A stretch of DNA of 64,000 nucleotides from positions 1 to 64,000 of the forward strand of contig JAYVRA010000021.1 of the NCBI GenBank assembly GCA_043776635.1, given 5' to 3'. Shown piece by piece: positions 42,661 to 51,989 of this stretch. The stretch is from JANMEX01 sp043776635. GTDB lineage: Bacteria > Pseudomonadota > Alphaproteobacteria > Rhizobiales > Rhizobiaceae. The position numbers and the translations under genes were made by a program. Position 1 is the stretch's first letter. Each line of letters begins with the position of its first letter. The notes under the pieces were generated by a model that was not told the DNA's origin, did no database searches, and saw only the letters and a program-made list of their open reading frames with translations.

Positions 42661-44115
42661 CTATCGAGGCAGAACAGTGGTTCCCATCAGCGCCAAGTCA
42701 ATTGACCGGGCAGCCTGACGCCCTTCCCGTATTGCCCAGACCACCAGTGACTGGCCGCGACGGACATCGCCTGCAACATAGAACTTCTCAATATTGCTGC
42801 GATAATCTCTGTCATTGGCAACGACATTCGTGGACCCGCGACGATCCTTGTGGATCGTCAGCTTGTCACCAAGGCCATGAACCAAACCGTTTTCCAGCGG
42901 TCCGGCAAAGCCAATCGCGATGAACGCCAAATCTGCTTTGATAAAAAACTCTTTACCTGCAATTGGCTTGCGCGCCTCGTCCACTTCGCAGCACTTTACA
43001 TGCGTGAGAACACCGTCTTCTCCAATGAAAGCAAGTGTGGCCACCTGAAACTCACGTTCCGCGCCCTCGGCCTGTGATGAAGATGTGCGCATCTTGGTTG
43101 CCCAATAAGGCCAGACGGCCAGCTTATCCTCTTTCTCAGGTGGCTGAGGGCGGATGTCCAATTGCGTCACGCGCACAGCTCCTTGGCGGAACGCCGTGCC
43201 CACGCAATCCGACGCCGTATCGCCGCCGCCGATAACCACGACATGCTTGCCACCAGCCCCAATGGCGTCAGCATTCCACGCGGCTGATGAAATATCCTCG
43301 CCGCAGACGCGCTTATTTTGCTGCACCAAATAAGGCATCGCATCGAACACACCGGAAAGTTCTACGCCGGGGATGCCCGCCGGACGGGGATTTTCCGAAC
43401 CGCCGCAATAAAGCACGGCGTCATAAGATGACAGCAACTCATCAACAGTTTTATCCACACCGATATTCACATTGCAAAAAAAGGTAACGCCCTCGCCCTG
43501 CATTTGCCTGACGCGGCGGTCGATAAAGTGTTTCTCCATCTTAAAATCCGGAATGCCAAAACGCAACAAACCACCGGCCTTCGACTCACGCTCATAGACG
43601 TGAACCTCATGACCGGAGCGCCCAAGCTGCTGCGCTGCAGCCATACCTGCCGGGCCGGAGCCGATGATGGCAACCTTTTTGCCAGTCTTTCTATCGGACG
43701 GCTGCGGGTTGATGTGACCCAGTTCATAGGCCTTATCTGCAATCGCCTGCTCGATGGTTTTGATGGTAACCGGCACATCTTCAAGGTTCAGTGTGCAGGC
43801 TTCCTCGCATGGCGCAGGGCAAATGCGTCCTGTGAATTCCGGGAAATTATTTGTGGAGTGCAGGTTGCGTACCGCATTGTCCCAGTCACCATTGTAAACC
43901 AAATCGTTCCAATCGGGGATCTGGTTATGAACAGGGCAGCCTGTATCGCCATGGCAATAAGGCACACCGCAATCCATGCACCGCGCCGCTTGTTTTTTCA
44001 CATCTGTCTCAGAAATCGGCAGCGTAAATTCGCGGAAATGGCGGATGCGATCCGAAGCCGGCTGATACTTCGCCACCTGCCGGTCGATTTCGAGAAACCC
44101 TGTTACCTTGCCCAT
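42661..44115 (-). CDS. gltD: Glutamate synthase small (beta) subunit
   Basis: GltD passes electrons from NADPH through FAD and 4Fe-4S centres to GltB. The 484-residue protein shows the N-terminal cluster cysteines (CMDCGVPYCHGDTGCPVHNQ; CPAPCEEACTLN), the FAD Rossmann motif VAIIGSGPAGMAAAQQLGRS and the NAD(P) motif VVVIGGGDTASDCVGTAFRQ. The ending FYVAGDVRRGQSLVVWAIRE is typical. It lies downstream of gltB on the same strand but is separated from it by a vapBC module, so it either depends on read-through from gltB/vapBC or has its own promoter. Confidence 0.96.
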   Translation of the reverse strand: MGKVTGFLEIDRQVAKYQPASDRIRHFREFTLPISETDVKKQAARCMDCGVPYCHGDTGCPVHNQIPDWNDLVYNGDWDNAVRNLHSTNNFPEFTGRICPAPCEEACTLNLEDVPVTIKTIEQAIADKAYELGHINPQPSDRKTGKKVAIIGSGPAGMAAAQQLGRSGHEVHVYERESKAGGLLRFGIPDFKMEKHFIDRRVRQMQGEGVTFFCNVNIGVDKTVDELLSSYDAVLYCGGSENPRPAGIPGVELSGVFDAMPYLVQQNKRVCGEDISSAAWNADAIGAGGKHVVVIGGGDTASDCVGTAFRQGAVRVTQLDIRPQPPEKEDKLAVWPYWATKMRTSSSQAEGAEREFQVATLAFIGEDGVLTHVKCCEVDEARKPIAGKEFFIKADLAFIAIGFAGPLENGLVHGLGDKLTIHKDRRGSTNVVANDRDYRSNIEKFYVAGDVRRGQSLVVWAIREGRQAARSIDLALMGTTVLPR

Positions 44116-44142
44116 CGTCTTACTTCCGCCTATTCGCCACGA

Positions 44143-44541
44143 CTAACGCAGCCAGTTTTCAATTCTCAGTCCCGGCACTTGCGAAAAGTGCTTTACATTA
44201 TCGGTTACGACAATTGCATCCAGCGACAAAGCGTGCGCGGCGATCAATGTGTCGTTCTGTCCGATTGGTTTGCCTTTTCGCTCTAATGCCAATCTAACAG
44301 CAGAATAATGCATCTCTGCTGGTGGTGTGAACGAAACGACTTCAAGTTTTCTCAACATTTTTTCCAAGTTTCGGGCAAGCCGTTCCGAACCTTTATTGAG
44401 AATGCCAAAATGAAGTTCCGCTGCGACAATGATACTTGTGAAGATTTCCGCCCCTTCCATTTCCATCAGCCGTTTGGCTACTAATCCCGCTGGATTGTTC
44501 ATCGCATCCGAAACTATATTGGTATCGAGCAGATATTTCAC
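44143..44541 (-). CDS. vapC: VapC toxin, PIN-domain RNase
   Basis: A 132-residue PIN-domain toxin. The acidic metal-binding residues are visible: Asp in YLLDTNIVSDAMN, Glu in IVAAELHFGILN, Asp in IGQNDTLIAAHAL and Asp in AIVVTDNVKHFSQVPGL. Related VapC proteins cut initiator tRNA or rRNA; the target here is unknown. The start overlaps the vapB stop by four bases (ATGA). It ends about 28 bases before gltD. The frame is intact. Confidence 0.94.
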   Translation of the reverse strand: MKYLLDTNIVSDAMNNPAGLVAKRLMEMEGAEIFTSIIVAAELHFGILNKGSERLARNLEKMLRKLEVVSFTPPAEMHYSAVRLALERKGKPIGQNDTLIAAHALSLDAIVVTDNVKHFSQVPGLRIENWLR

Positions 44542-44813
44542 GCCTCTTCATTCCAGTTCAGATCAACCGCCTCCGGCAACAAGTCCCCAATCACGGGAAA
44601 ACTATCTTCCGGACCAATATCTTCCATGGAGGCGAATACGTCTGCCCAAGTCTTCTTCTTGCCTATTGGCGCCAAGGTCAACGTTCCATCGGAATTTTTG
44701 TGAATCTCCACTTCATCGCCTTCAAAATCAAAATCCTTCGGTATTCGGACCGCCCGCGAACGACCATTTTTGAACACTTGTGCAATCTTCCTGGCTGTTA
44801 CATGATCGTTCAT
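44538..44813 (-). CDS. vapB: VapB antitoxin
   Basis: A 91-residue AbrB/MazE-type (SpoVT) antitoxin. RKIAQVFKNGRSRAVRIPKD, then FDFEGDEVEIHKNSDGTLTL, is the DNA-binding half. The acidic tail (WADVFASMEDIGPEDSFPVI) wraps the toxin. GGTGAGG lies six bases before the ATG at 44813, making this start better than the one five codons earlier. A perfect 13-bp inverted repeat immediately upstream is the probable operator. Confidence 0.92.
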   Translation of the reverse strand: MNDHVTARKIAQVFKNGRSRAVRIPKDFDFEGDEVEIHKNSDGTLTLAPIGKKKTWADVFASMEDIGPEDSFPVIGDLLPEAVDLNWNEEA

Positions 44814-44825
44814 AATTAGCCTCAC

Positions 44826-44858
44826 CATCTGTGATATGACAAAGACATATCACAGATG
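44826..44858. promoter_or_regulatory. VapBC operator: 13-bp perfect inverted repeat
   Basis: CATCTGTGATATG and CATATCACAGATG are exact inverses separated by seven bases. They lie between the gltB stop (44873) and the vapB start. VapBC complexes bind such repeats to autoregulate, so this is the likely operator, in only about 60 bases of space. Confidence 0.75.
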
Positions 44859-44872
44859 TAGAAAATATCAAA

Positions 44873-47800
44873 CTACTCCGCTGCCACGCTCATTCGTGCC
44901 TGTTCCATCTCGATCAAGGCGCGGCGGTATTCTACCGGCATGACTTTGCGGAACTTGGCGCGATAACCGGCCCAATTGTCTAAAATCGCCTTCGCCCTTG
45001 TCGAACCGGTGAAATGCATATGATTGGAGATCAACTGATAGAGCCGCTCTTCATCATGGCGTGTCATATCTCCAGAGACATCGACACGGCCTTTGTGGGC
45101 TAAGTCGCCGCCGTGATGATGCAGCTTTTCGAGCAAATCATCTTCTTCCGGTACCGGCTCGAGTTCAACCATCGCCATGTTGCAGCGCTGCGCGAAATCG
45201 CCTTCCTCGTCCAAAACATAGGCCACACCGCCGGACATGCCAGCCGCGAAGTTGCGGCCTGTCTGGCCGAGCACGACGACTATACCGCCCGTCATATATT
45301 CACAGCCATGATCGCCCACACCTTCAACAACCGCAATCGCACCGGAGTTTCGAACAGCGAAGCGCTCACCCGCCACACCACGGAAATAGCAATCGCCTTC
45401 CGTTGCGCCGTAGAGAACAGTGTTGCCGACAATGATGGATTCTTCAGCCACAATCTTCGACTTATCTGATGGACGGATAATTATGCGCCCGCCCGATAAC
45501 CCTTTGCCGACATAATCATTGCCATCACCAGTGAGCTCAAACGTGATGCCATGGGCCAAGAAAGCGCCGAACGACTGACCCGCAGTGCCCGTCAAAGCCA
45601 CATGAATGGTGTTGTCCGGCAGTCCCTTTTGACCAAAACGCTTGGCAACCATGCCTGAAAGCATCGCACCTGCCGAACGGTCAACGTTCTTGATTTCCGT
45701 GGTTATTTTCACCGGTTGCTTTGTGGTCAAAGCAGTCGCTGCCTCGGCAATCAGCTTGCGGTCAAGCACATCAGATATCGGATGCACTTGGCGCTTGGTC
45801 CAGCGCGTTTCGTCAACCGGTGCTTCCGGCTTGTAGAAGATTTTCGTGAAGTCCAAACCCTTGGCCTTCCACAGCGAAATCATTTCTTCCTTTTCAAGCA
45901 GTTCCGAACGCCCGACGAGATCGACGAGTTTGCGAACACCCATCGCCGCCAACAGTGAACGGACTTCTTCGGCCACAAAGAAGAAATAGTTGATGACATG
46001 TTCAGGTGTGCCGTTGAAGCGTTTGCGCAAGACGGGATCTTGCGTCGCCACACCAACTGGGCAAGTGTTTAAATGGCACTTGCGCATCATGATGCAGCCA
46101 ACAGCAATAAGAGGAGCTGTAGAGAATCCGAATTCATCCGCACCCAAAAGTGCGCCGACAATCACGTCACGGCCTGTGCGCAAACCGCCATCCACTTGCA
46201 ACGCAATGCGTGAGCGCAGGCCGTTGAGCACCAGCGTTTGCTGGGTTTCGGCAAGGCCCATTTCCCACGGGCTACCGGCATGTTTGATAGACGTCAAAGG
46301 CGAAGCACCGGTGCCGCCATCATAGCCGGAGATAGTGATATGGTCCGCGCGCGCCTTGGCAACGCCAGCCGCAACTGTGCCGACGCCCACTTCGGACACC
46401 AGTTTTACGGAAACATCCGCATCCGGGTTGACATTTTTCAAATCGAATATCAGCTGAGCCAAGTCTTCGATGGAGTAAATATCATGATGCGGCGGTGGCG
46501 AAATAAGGCCGACGCCGGGCGTTGAATGCCGCGTCTTGGCAATTGTCGCGTCTACCTTATGGCCCGGCAATTGCCCGCCTTCACCGGGTTTTGCACCCTG
46601 CGCGACTTTGATTTGCATCATGTCGGAGTTAACCAAATATTCTGCCGTCACGCCAAAGCGACCCGACGCCACCTGCTTGATAGCCGAGCGCTCAGGATTG
46701 CGCGATCCATCCGGCAGCGGCAAATAACGATCCGGCTCTTCGCCGCCTTCGCCGGTGTTGGACTTACCGCCGATTTGGTTCATCGCAATCGCCAGTGTCG
46801 CATGCGCCTCACGTGAAATCGAACCGAATGACATGGCGCCCGTCGAGAAGCGCTTGACGATTTCGGATGCCGGCTCAACCTCATCAACCGGGATTGGTTT
46901 TAAGCCTAAATCTTCTGCCATCTTGATCTTGAAAAGCCCGCGAATGGTCTGCGCCCGCGCGGCCTTATCGTTCACCATCGCAGAATACTCTGCGAAGGTT
47001 TCAGGCTCGTTTTGGCGCACGGCGTGCTGCAATTTCGCAACGGCATCAGGCGACCAGAGATGTGCTTCGCCGCGCATACGGAACACATACTCACCGCCCA
47101 CTTCGAGAGAACGTGCCAGTACCGGATCATTGGAGAAAGCGGACGTGTGACGGCGAACAGTTTCTTCCGCCACCTCTGCCATGCCGACGCCTTCGATGGT
47201 AGTCGAAGTGCCGCTGAAATACTTGTCCACGAAGTCCGTCTTCAATCCAATCGCATCAAAAATCTGCGCGCCACAGTAAGATTGATAAGTGGAAATGCCC
47301 ATCTTGGACATGACCTTCAAAATGCCCTTACCGACCGATTTGATGTAACGATAGACCAGTTCTTCGCTCTCAACTTCCGGCGGAAAGTCACCGCGCACGT
47401 GCATGTCTTCCAGCGTTTCAAATGCCAAATAAGGATTGATCGCCTCCGCGCCATAGCCTGCCAGACAGCAGAAATGATGCACCTCACGTGGCTCGCCAGT
47501 CTCGAGCACAAGGCCAACGGCGGTGCGCAAGCCCTTGCGGATAAGGTGATGATGCACAGCCGCTGTCGCCAGCAAAGCGGGGATTGGAATGCGATCAGAA
47601 CCAACCTGACGGTCAGACAGGATGATGATGTTATAGCCACCCGCCACAGCCGCTTCGGCACGGTCACACAGGCGGGACAAAGCGCCCGCCATGCCGCTTG
47701 CGCCTTCGCTCGTTGGATAGGTCATATCCAACGTTTTGGTATCAAAGCGATCTTCGGTATGACCGATGCAGCGAATTTTTTCTAAATCTTCGTTGGTCAA

Positions 47801-49591
47801 AATCGGCTGGCGCACCTCCAGACGCTTGCGACGTGAGTTTCCTTCAAGGTCAAAAATGTTCGGACGGGGGCCGATGAACGAGACAAGGCTCATCACCAGC
47901 TCTTCGCGAATAGGGTCAATCGGCGGGTTGGTTACTTGCGCAAAGTTCTGCTTAAAATAGGTGTAAAGCAGCTTGGACATATCCGACATCGCCGAAATTG
48001 GAGTGTCTGTGCCCATGGATCCGAGAGCCTCTTGGCCAGTTGTGCCCATTGGAGCCATCAGAACTTTGGTATCTTCTTGCGTATAGCCAAACGCCTGCTG
48101 ACGGTCGAGCAAAGCCACATCTGTGCGCGCCGCGCGCGGCTCAACCGGCTTCAGCTCCTCCAATACAAGCTGCGTACGCTTTAGCCAGTCTTGATAGGGA
48201 TAGGCCATTGCCATCTCAGTCTTGATTTCTTCATCGGAAATAATGCGGCCCAACTCCAAGTCAATCAGCAACATTTTTCCCGGTTGCAAGCGCCACTTTT
48301 TGACAATTTTCTCTTCGGCAACAGGCAACGCACCAGCTTCTGACGCCATAATCACGCGGTCATCATCTGTCACAATGTAGCGGGCCGGACGCAAGCCGTT
48401 GCGGTCCAGCGTCGCGCCAATCTGGCGACCATCGGTAAACACGACTGCTGCCGGGCCGTCCCAGGGCTCCATCAACGCCGCGTGATACTCGTAAAAAGCT
48501 TTGCGTTCGGGCGACATTTGCTTGTTGCCAGCCCATGCTTCCGGGATGAGCATCATCATCGAATGCGCCAGCGAATAGCCACCTTGGTTCAAAAATTCGA
48601 GCGCATTGTCAAAGCAAGCGGTGTCGGATTGACCTTCATAGGAAATCGGCCAAAGCTTGGAAATATCATTGCCGAACAGCTCCGAATCCACCGAGGCTTG
48701 TCGCGCTGCCATCCAGTTGACGTTGCCGCGCAGTGTGTTGATTTCTCCGTTGTGCGCCACCATCCGGTAAGGATGCGCCAGCTTCCAAGACGGGAATGTG
48801 TTGGTGGAAAAACGCTGATGCACCAGAACGAGCGCGGATTCAAAGCGAGGGTCGGCCAAGTCCTTGTAGTAAGCAGCAACCTGGTAGGCGAGGAACATGC
48901 CCTTATAAACCACCGTGCGCGAGGACATGGAGACAATGTAGAAGCCGTTGTCGCGGCCTTCCGTTTCTTTGTAGATTCGGCTGGAAATAACCTTGCGCAG
49001 GATAAACATCCGGCGCTCAAAGCTATCTTGACAGGTGATGCCTTGTCCGCGACCTATGAACACCAAGCGATGATGCGGTTCAGTGGCAGCAATTTCAGGG
49101 TCTCTGGAAAGTGACGCATTATCAACAGGTACATCACGGAAGCCAAGCAGCACCTGGCCCTCGGAAGCCACGGCCTCACGGGTTACGTTTTCACAATGCG
49201 CACGCAATTCGGCATCTTGCGGCATAAACATGTAGCCGACGGCGTAGTCACCAACCGGTGGCAACTCAACGCCGAGCGCTGCCATTTCCTCACGGTAAAA
49301 ACGATCTGGAATTTGCACCAGCAAACCCGCACCGTCGCCCATCAAAGGATCAGCACCGACAGCGCCGCGATGGGTCAGGTTTTCAAGCATAAACAGACCG
49401 TCTTTAACGATCTGATGCGACTTGACGCCCTTGATGTTGGCAACAAAGCCAACGCCGCAGGCATCATGCTCATTGCGCGGATCATAAAGACCCTGAGCGT
49501 GTGGAAGCCCGAAAGTTTTGGTCGATTTGACTGCGCGGGTCTGCACAGCCTGAATCAAGTCCTGAGCTACAGATGGCGTCACAATCGACAT
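44873..49591 (-). CDS. gltB: Glutamate synthase large (alpha) subunit
   Basis: GltB converts glutamine and 2-oxoglutarate to two glutamates with electrons from GltD. The protein is about 1572 residues. A short propeptide ends before the class II amidotransferase cysteine in EHDACGVGFVANIKG; HQRFSTNTFPSWKLAHPYRM and the HNGEINTLRGN segment also belong to that domain. The FMN/synthase domain contains GGKSNTGEGGEEPDRY, QVASGRFGVTAEYLVNSDMM, GQLPGHKVDATIAKTRHSTP and GGTGASPLTSIKHAGSPWE, with cluster cysteines in CIMMRKCHLNTCPVG. The GXGXG structural domain closes it. GGAAGGA lies seven bases before the ATG at 49591. Confidence 0.97.
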   Translation of the reverse strand: MSIVTPSVAQDLIQAVQTRAVKSTKTFGLPHAQGLYDPRNEHDACGVGFVANIKGVKSHQIVKDGLFMLENLTHRGAVGADPLMGDGAGLLVQIPDRFYREEMAALGVELPPVGDYAVGYMFMPQDAELRAHCENVTREAVASEGQVLLGFRDVPVDNASLSRDPEIAATEPHHRLVFIGRGQGITCQDSFERRMFILRKVISSRIYKETEGRDNGFYIVSMSSRTVVYKGMFLAYQVAAYYKDLADPRFESALVLVHQRFSTNTFPSWKLAHPYRMVAHNGEINTLRGNVNWMAARQASVDSELFGNDISKLWPISYEGQSDTACFDNALEFLNQGGYSLAHSMMMLIPEAWAGNKQMSPERKAFYEYHAALMEPWDGPAAVVFTDGRQIGATLDRNGLRPARYIVTDDDRVIMASEAGALPVAEEKIVKKWRLQPGKMLLIDLELGRIISDEEIKTEMAMAYPYQDWLKRTQLVLEELKPVEPRAARTDVALLDRQQAFGYTQEDTKVLMAPMGTTGQEALGSMGTDTPISAMSDMSKLLYTYFKQNFAQVTNPPIDPIREELVMSLVSFIGPRPNIFDLEGNSRRKRLEVRQPILTNEDLEKIRCIGHTEDRFDTKTLDMTYPTSEGASGMAGALSRLCDRAEAAVAGGYNIIILSDRQVGSDRIPIPALLATAAVHHHLIRKGLRTAVGLVLETGEPREVHHFCCLAGYGAEAINPYLAFETLEDMHVRGDFPPEVESEELVYRYIKSVGKGILKVMSKMGISTYQSYCGAQIFDAIGLKTDFVDKYFSGTSTTIEGVGMAEVAEETVRRHTSAFSNDPVLARSLEVGGEYVFRMRGEAHLWSPDAVAKLQHAVRQNEPETFAEYSAMVNDKAARAQTIRGLFKIKMAEDLGLKPIPVDEVEPASEIVKRFSTGAMSFGSISREAHATLAIAMNQIGGKSNTGEGGEEPDRYLPLPDGSRNPERSAIKQVASGRFGVTAEYLVNSDMMQIKVAQGAKPGEGGQLPGHKVDATIAKTRHSTPGVGLISPPPHHDIYSIEDLAQLIFDLKNVNPDADVSVKLVSEVGVGTVAAGVAKARADHITISGYDGGTGASPLTSIKHAGSPWEMGLAETQQTLVLNGLRSRIALQVDGGLRTGRDVIVGALLGADEFGFSTAPLIAVGCIMMRKCHLNTCPVGVATQDPVLRKRFNGTPEHVINYFFFVAEEVRSLLAAMGVRKLVDLVGRSELLEKEEMISLWKAKGLDFTKIFYKPEAPVDETRWTKRQVHPISDVLDRKLIAEAATALTTKQPVKITTEIKNVDRSAGAMLSGMVAKRFGQKGLPDNTIHVALTGTAGQSFGAFLAHGITFELTGDGNDYVGKGLSGGRIIIRPSDKSKIVAEESIIVGNTVLYGATEGDCYFRGVAGERFAVRNSGAIAVVEGVGDHGCEYMTGGIVVVLGQTGRNFAAGMSGGVAYVLDEEGDFAQRCNMAMVELEPVPEEDDLLEKLHHHGGDLAHKGRVDVSGDMTRHDEERLYQLISNHMHFTGSTRAKAILDNWAGYRAKFRKVMPVEYRRALIEMEQARMSVAAE

Positions 49592-50007
49592 GGGTCTATC
49601 CTTCCAAATTTGCCCGCACACCAGCGTAGAGGCGTGGTATCGGGCTATAGATTCAACTGCCCTAAATCAAATCAATGCTCGTTTCGGGTTCCAGCAATTT
49701 TACTGTTCTTTCAGCGCAATGGCCCGCACCGCAAACGCCGGAACACTGCGCACCATACATCAGCCAATTTTAACCCGTAATATATGACAGTACTACTGTC
49801 CTATTTTCATATGACAGGTTTTGGATTATCACACAAGAGATCGACATGAAAAAATGGGTTTTCACCGAATTGATATGAAAAACTAATAAAAACAGTGGAT
49901 TCCACTATAAAAGCCAATTCTGGCTTTCCAATTTTCATTTTGAGCCGCAAATGACATTGCTTCTGACTAAGGGACAGGGCGTATATTACCCGAAAGGACC
50001 ATAAAAC
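49592..50007. other. Intergenic region between gltB and the threonine aldolase gene
   Basis: This 416-bp gap separates divergent genes and must hold both promoters. I see no repeat, RNA or convincing small gene. A minus-strand frame at 49807-50043 overlaps the aldolase start, has no family resemblance and was rejected. The right half is notably AT-rich. Confidence 0.5.
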
Positions 50008-51057
50008 ATGATTTTCGCCTCGGATAATTGGGCCGCCGTTCATCCTAAAATAGCGGACAATCTGTCACGCCATTCTATTGGCTATGTGGCTGCCTATGGC
50101 AATAGCGATTTGGATAAGTCTATCGCAGAAAAATTTGCTGAAATTTTTGAATGCGAATTGTCAGTATATTTCGTAGCGACAGGCACAGCCGCCAATTCAC
50201 TCTCCATCGCGGCCACCAACAGACCCGGCGGAATTACATTTTGTCACAGCACCGCGCATGTGGCGGAAGATGAATGCGGCGCGGTCGAATATCTCACCGG
50301 CGGATCGCGACTGCATTTGGTTCCGGGGCTTCATGGTAAGATGGATTTGGCATTGCTGGAAAAGGCTATCGCGAAAAATCCGGCAGTCTTTGTGCATGGT
50401 GGACAGCCGATGGGCATTGCAATTACGCAGGCGACCGAGGCCGGAACTATCCACTCTCTCGATGAGATTTCCGCTATTAGCGCAATCGCCAAAGCCAATG
50501 AATTGCCATTGCATATGGACGGAGCCCGTTTCGCGAATGCGCTGGTATCGCTAGGCTGCACACCTGCGGAAATGACGTGGAAGCGAGGCATTGATATTCT
50601 CTCTTTCGGAGCCACCAAAAACGGCTGCTGGTGCGCGGAAGCCATTGTTATGTTTGATAAAAAACTGAATGAGCAAATGCCGTTCCTGCGCAAACGCGCA
50701 GCGCAATTGTTTTCAAAGTCGCGGTTTATCTCAGCTCAATTTGAGGCTTATTTTGAAAATGATCTATGGCTTGAAACTGCTCGCCATTCAAACGTTATGG
50801 CAACAAGTTTAGCCGGAATCATCGGCGCGTCGATAAGTGCGAGACTGGCATGGCAGCCGCAAGCCAATGAAGTTTTCGCGATTTTGAAAACTGCAACATG
50901 TGAAAAATTGCGCACCGCCGGTGTCGTGTTCTACGACTGGCACGCGCCATCCGACGGCAGCGCAACAGTGGCAAGTGATGAGACAATGGTACGAATGGTG
51001 ACTAGTTTTGCCACGACTGCTCAAGAGGTTGAGGCATTTGGAAACTTGATCGGGTAG
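50008..51057 (+). CDS. ltaE: Low-specificity L-threonine aldolase (beta-eliminating lyase family)
   Basis: A PLP-dependent aldolase of 349 residues that cleaves threonine or allo-threonine to glycine and acetaldehyde. Family marks are FASDNWAAVHPKI at the start, YGNSDLDKSIAEKFAEIFEC, FVATGTAANSLSIAATNRPG, CHSTAHVAEDECGAVEYLTG and LHMDGARFANALVSLGCTPA. The PLP-lysine segment is DILSFGATKNGCWCAEAIVM. AAAGGA lies about ten bases before the ATG. It is divergent from gltB and stands alone. About 260 bases without a recognisable gene follow. Confidence 0.92.
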   Translation: MIFASDNWAAVHPKIADNLSRHSIGYVAAYGNSDLDKSIAEKFAEIFECELSVYFVATGTAANSLSIAATNRPGGITFCHSTAHVAEDECGAVEYLTGGSRLHLVPGLHGKMDLALLEKAIAKNPAVFVHGGQPMGIAITQATEAGTIHSLDEISAISAIAKANELPLHMDGARFANALVSLGCTPAEMTWKRGIDILSFGATKNGCWCAEAIVMFDKKLNEQMPFLRKRAAQLFSKSRFISAQFEAYFENDLWLETARHSNVMATSLAGIIGASISARLAWQPQANEVFAILKTATCEKLRTAGVVFYDWHAPSDGSATVASDETMVRMVTSFATTAQEVEAFGNLIG

Positions 51058-51316
51058 TGCTGGAATGCCGTATTCATCGCACTAAAGCGGTACTTCAAGG
51101 CAAGTATTTGTTGCATTATTTTTAACAGTAAGGTGTTTAACGCTGGGTTGAAATATTCTATACTTCACTTTGCTTAATGAATTTTGTGATGAACAATCGC
51201 GGATTATGATTGATGCCGGTGTTCGATGGCAGCCGATACATAAGTATGTAGTGTTTACTTTTTGCGGTATTCTTGGATGTTTATTACAAGAACAAGGGTT
51301 AAGCGACGAGCCGCGT

Positions 51317-51901
51317 CTAAGCAGCCCGCGCCACTTTACGAGTAGCTTGAAGCTGCTTGCGGCCAGTGGCGAAAAGGATACCGTATGCGCCGCTTAGTGC
51401 GCCTTCTTTTAGTTCCAGTGCCAACAGGCGTGATTTTTCAAACGGTCCGGGCATGAAAATATCGCCGGTTTTTTCGTTGGTGAAACCGAAGCGCTTATAA
51501 TAGGCGGCATCGCCGACCAAAATGATGGCGGCATGTTCCAAGCGGGTGGCTTCATCGATGGCGTGTTTCATCAGTTTGGAGCCGATCCCTAACCCTTCGT
51601 AGAAGGGATCAACCGCCAAAGGGCCGAGCAGAAGGGCATCGACTTGGATACGCCGGACGCACGGAGAAGCTACGTTCCAGAGACGGACAGTGCCGATAAC
51701 GCCGCCATCACTGTTGCGGGCTACGAATGCCAAACCCCCAGCAGGCAAACGGCCGCGACGCAGCTTTTCGGATGACTTGCGTTTGCGGCCCGGACCCATG
51801 GCGCGGTCAAGCAAGGCCTCGCGCTGCGCGGCTTCGTGCGGCATTTCTTCGCCGATGGAAAACGATGCGGCAACATCTGGAATCTTGATATTTGTATTCA
51901 T
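51317..51901 (-). CDS. GNAT-family N-acetyltransferase
   Basis: A predicted acetyltransferase of 194 residues. The acetyl-CoA binding motif A is LGPLAVDPFYEGLGIGSKLM, with KHAIDEATRLEHAAIILVGD and AAYYKRFGF following, as in YhbS-like proteins. The N-terminal segment EAAQREALLDRAMGPGRKRK and SSEKLRRGR is typical of the alphaproteobacterial subgroup found next to ornithine/lysine decarboxylase. It lies about 90 bases downstream of that gene, so co-transcription and a link to polyamine or diamine acetylation are plausible but unproved. Confidence 0.87.
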   Translation of the reverse strand: MNTNIKIPDVAASFSIGEEMPHEAAQREALLDRAMGPGRKRKSSEKLRRGRLPAGGLAFVARNSDGGVIGTVRLWNVASPCVRRIQVDALLLGPLAVDPFYEGLGIGSKLMKHAIDEATRLEHAAIILVGDAAYYKRFGFTNEKTGDIFMPGPFEKSRLLALELKEGALSGAYGILFATGRKQLQATRKVARAA

Positions 51902-51989
51902 GGCAAAACCACCTTCCCGAATTTAATGTGAGGGATGCCAGCCCCTGATCCGGGACCGGTTGGCAGCGAAAGTATCGAACCTTTTAAGA

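Noticed and set aside
47012..47785. A 257-codon plus-strand frame inside gltB
   Set aside because: It is antisense to conserved GltB sequence and arises from codon bias.
49807..50043. A 78-codon minus-strand frame upstream of gltB
   Set aside because: It overlaps the start and promoter of the threonine aldolase gene and shows no family or signal features.
51170..51397. A 75-codon plus-strand frame between ltaE and the GNAT gene
   Set aside because: It starts at TTG without a ribosome site and its end is antisense to the GNAT gene.
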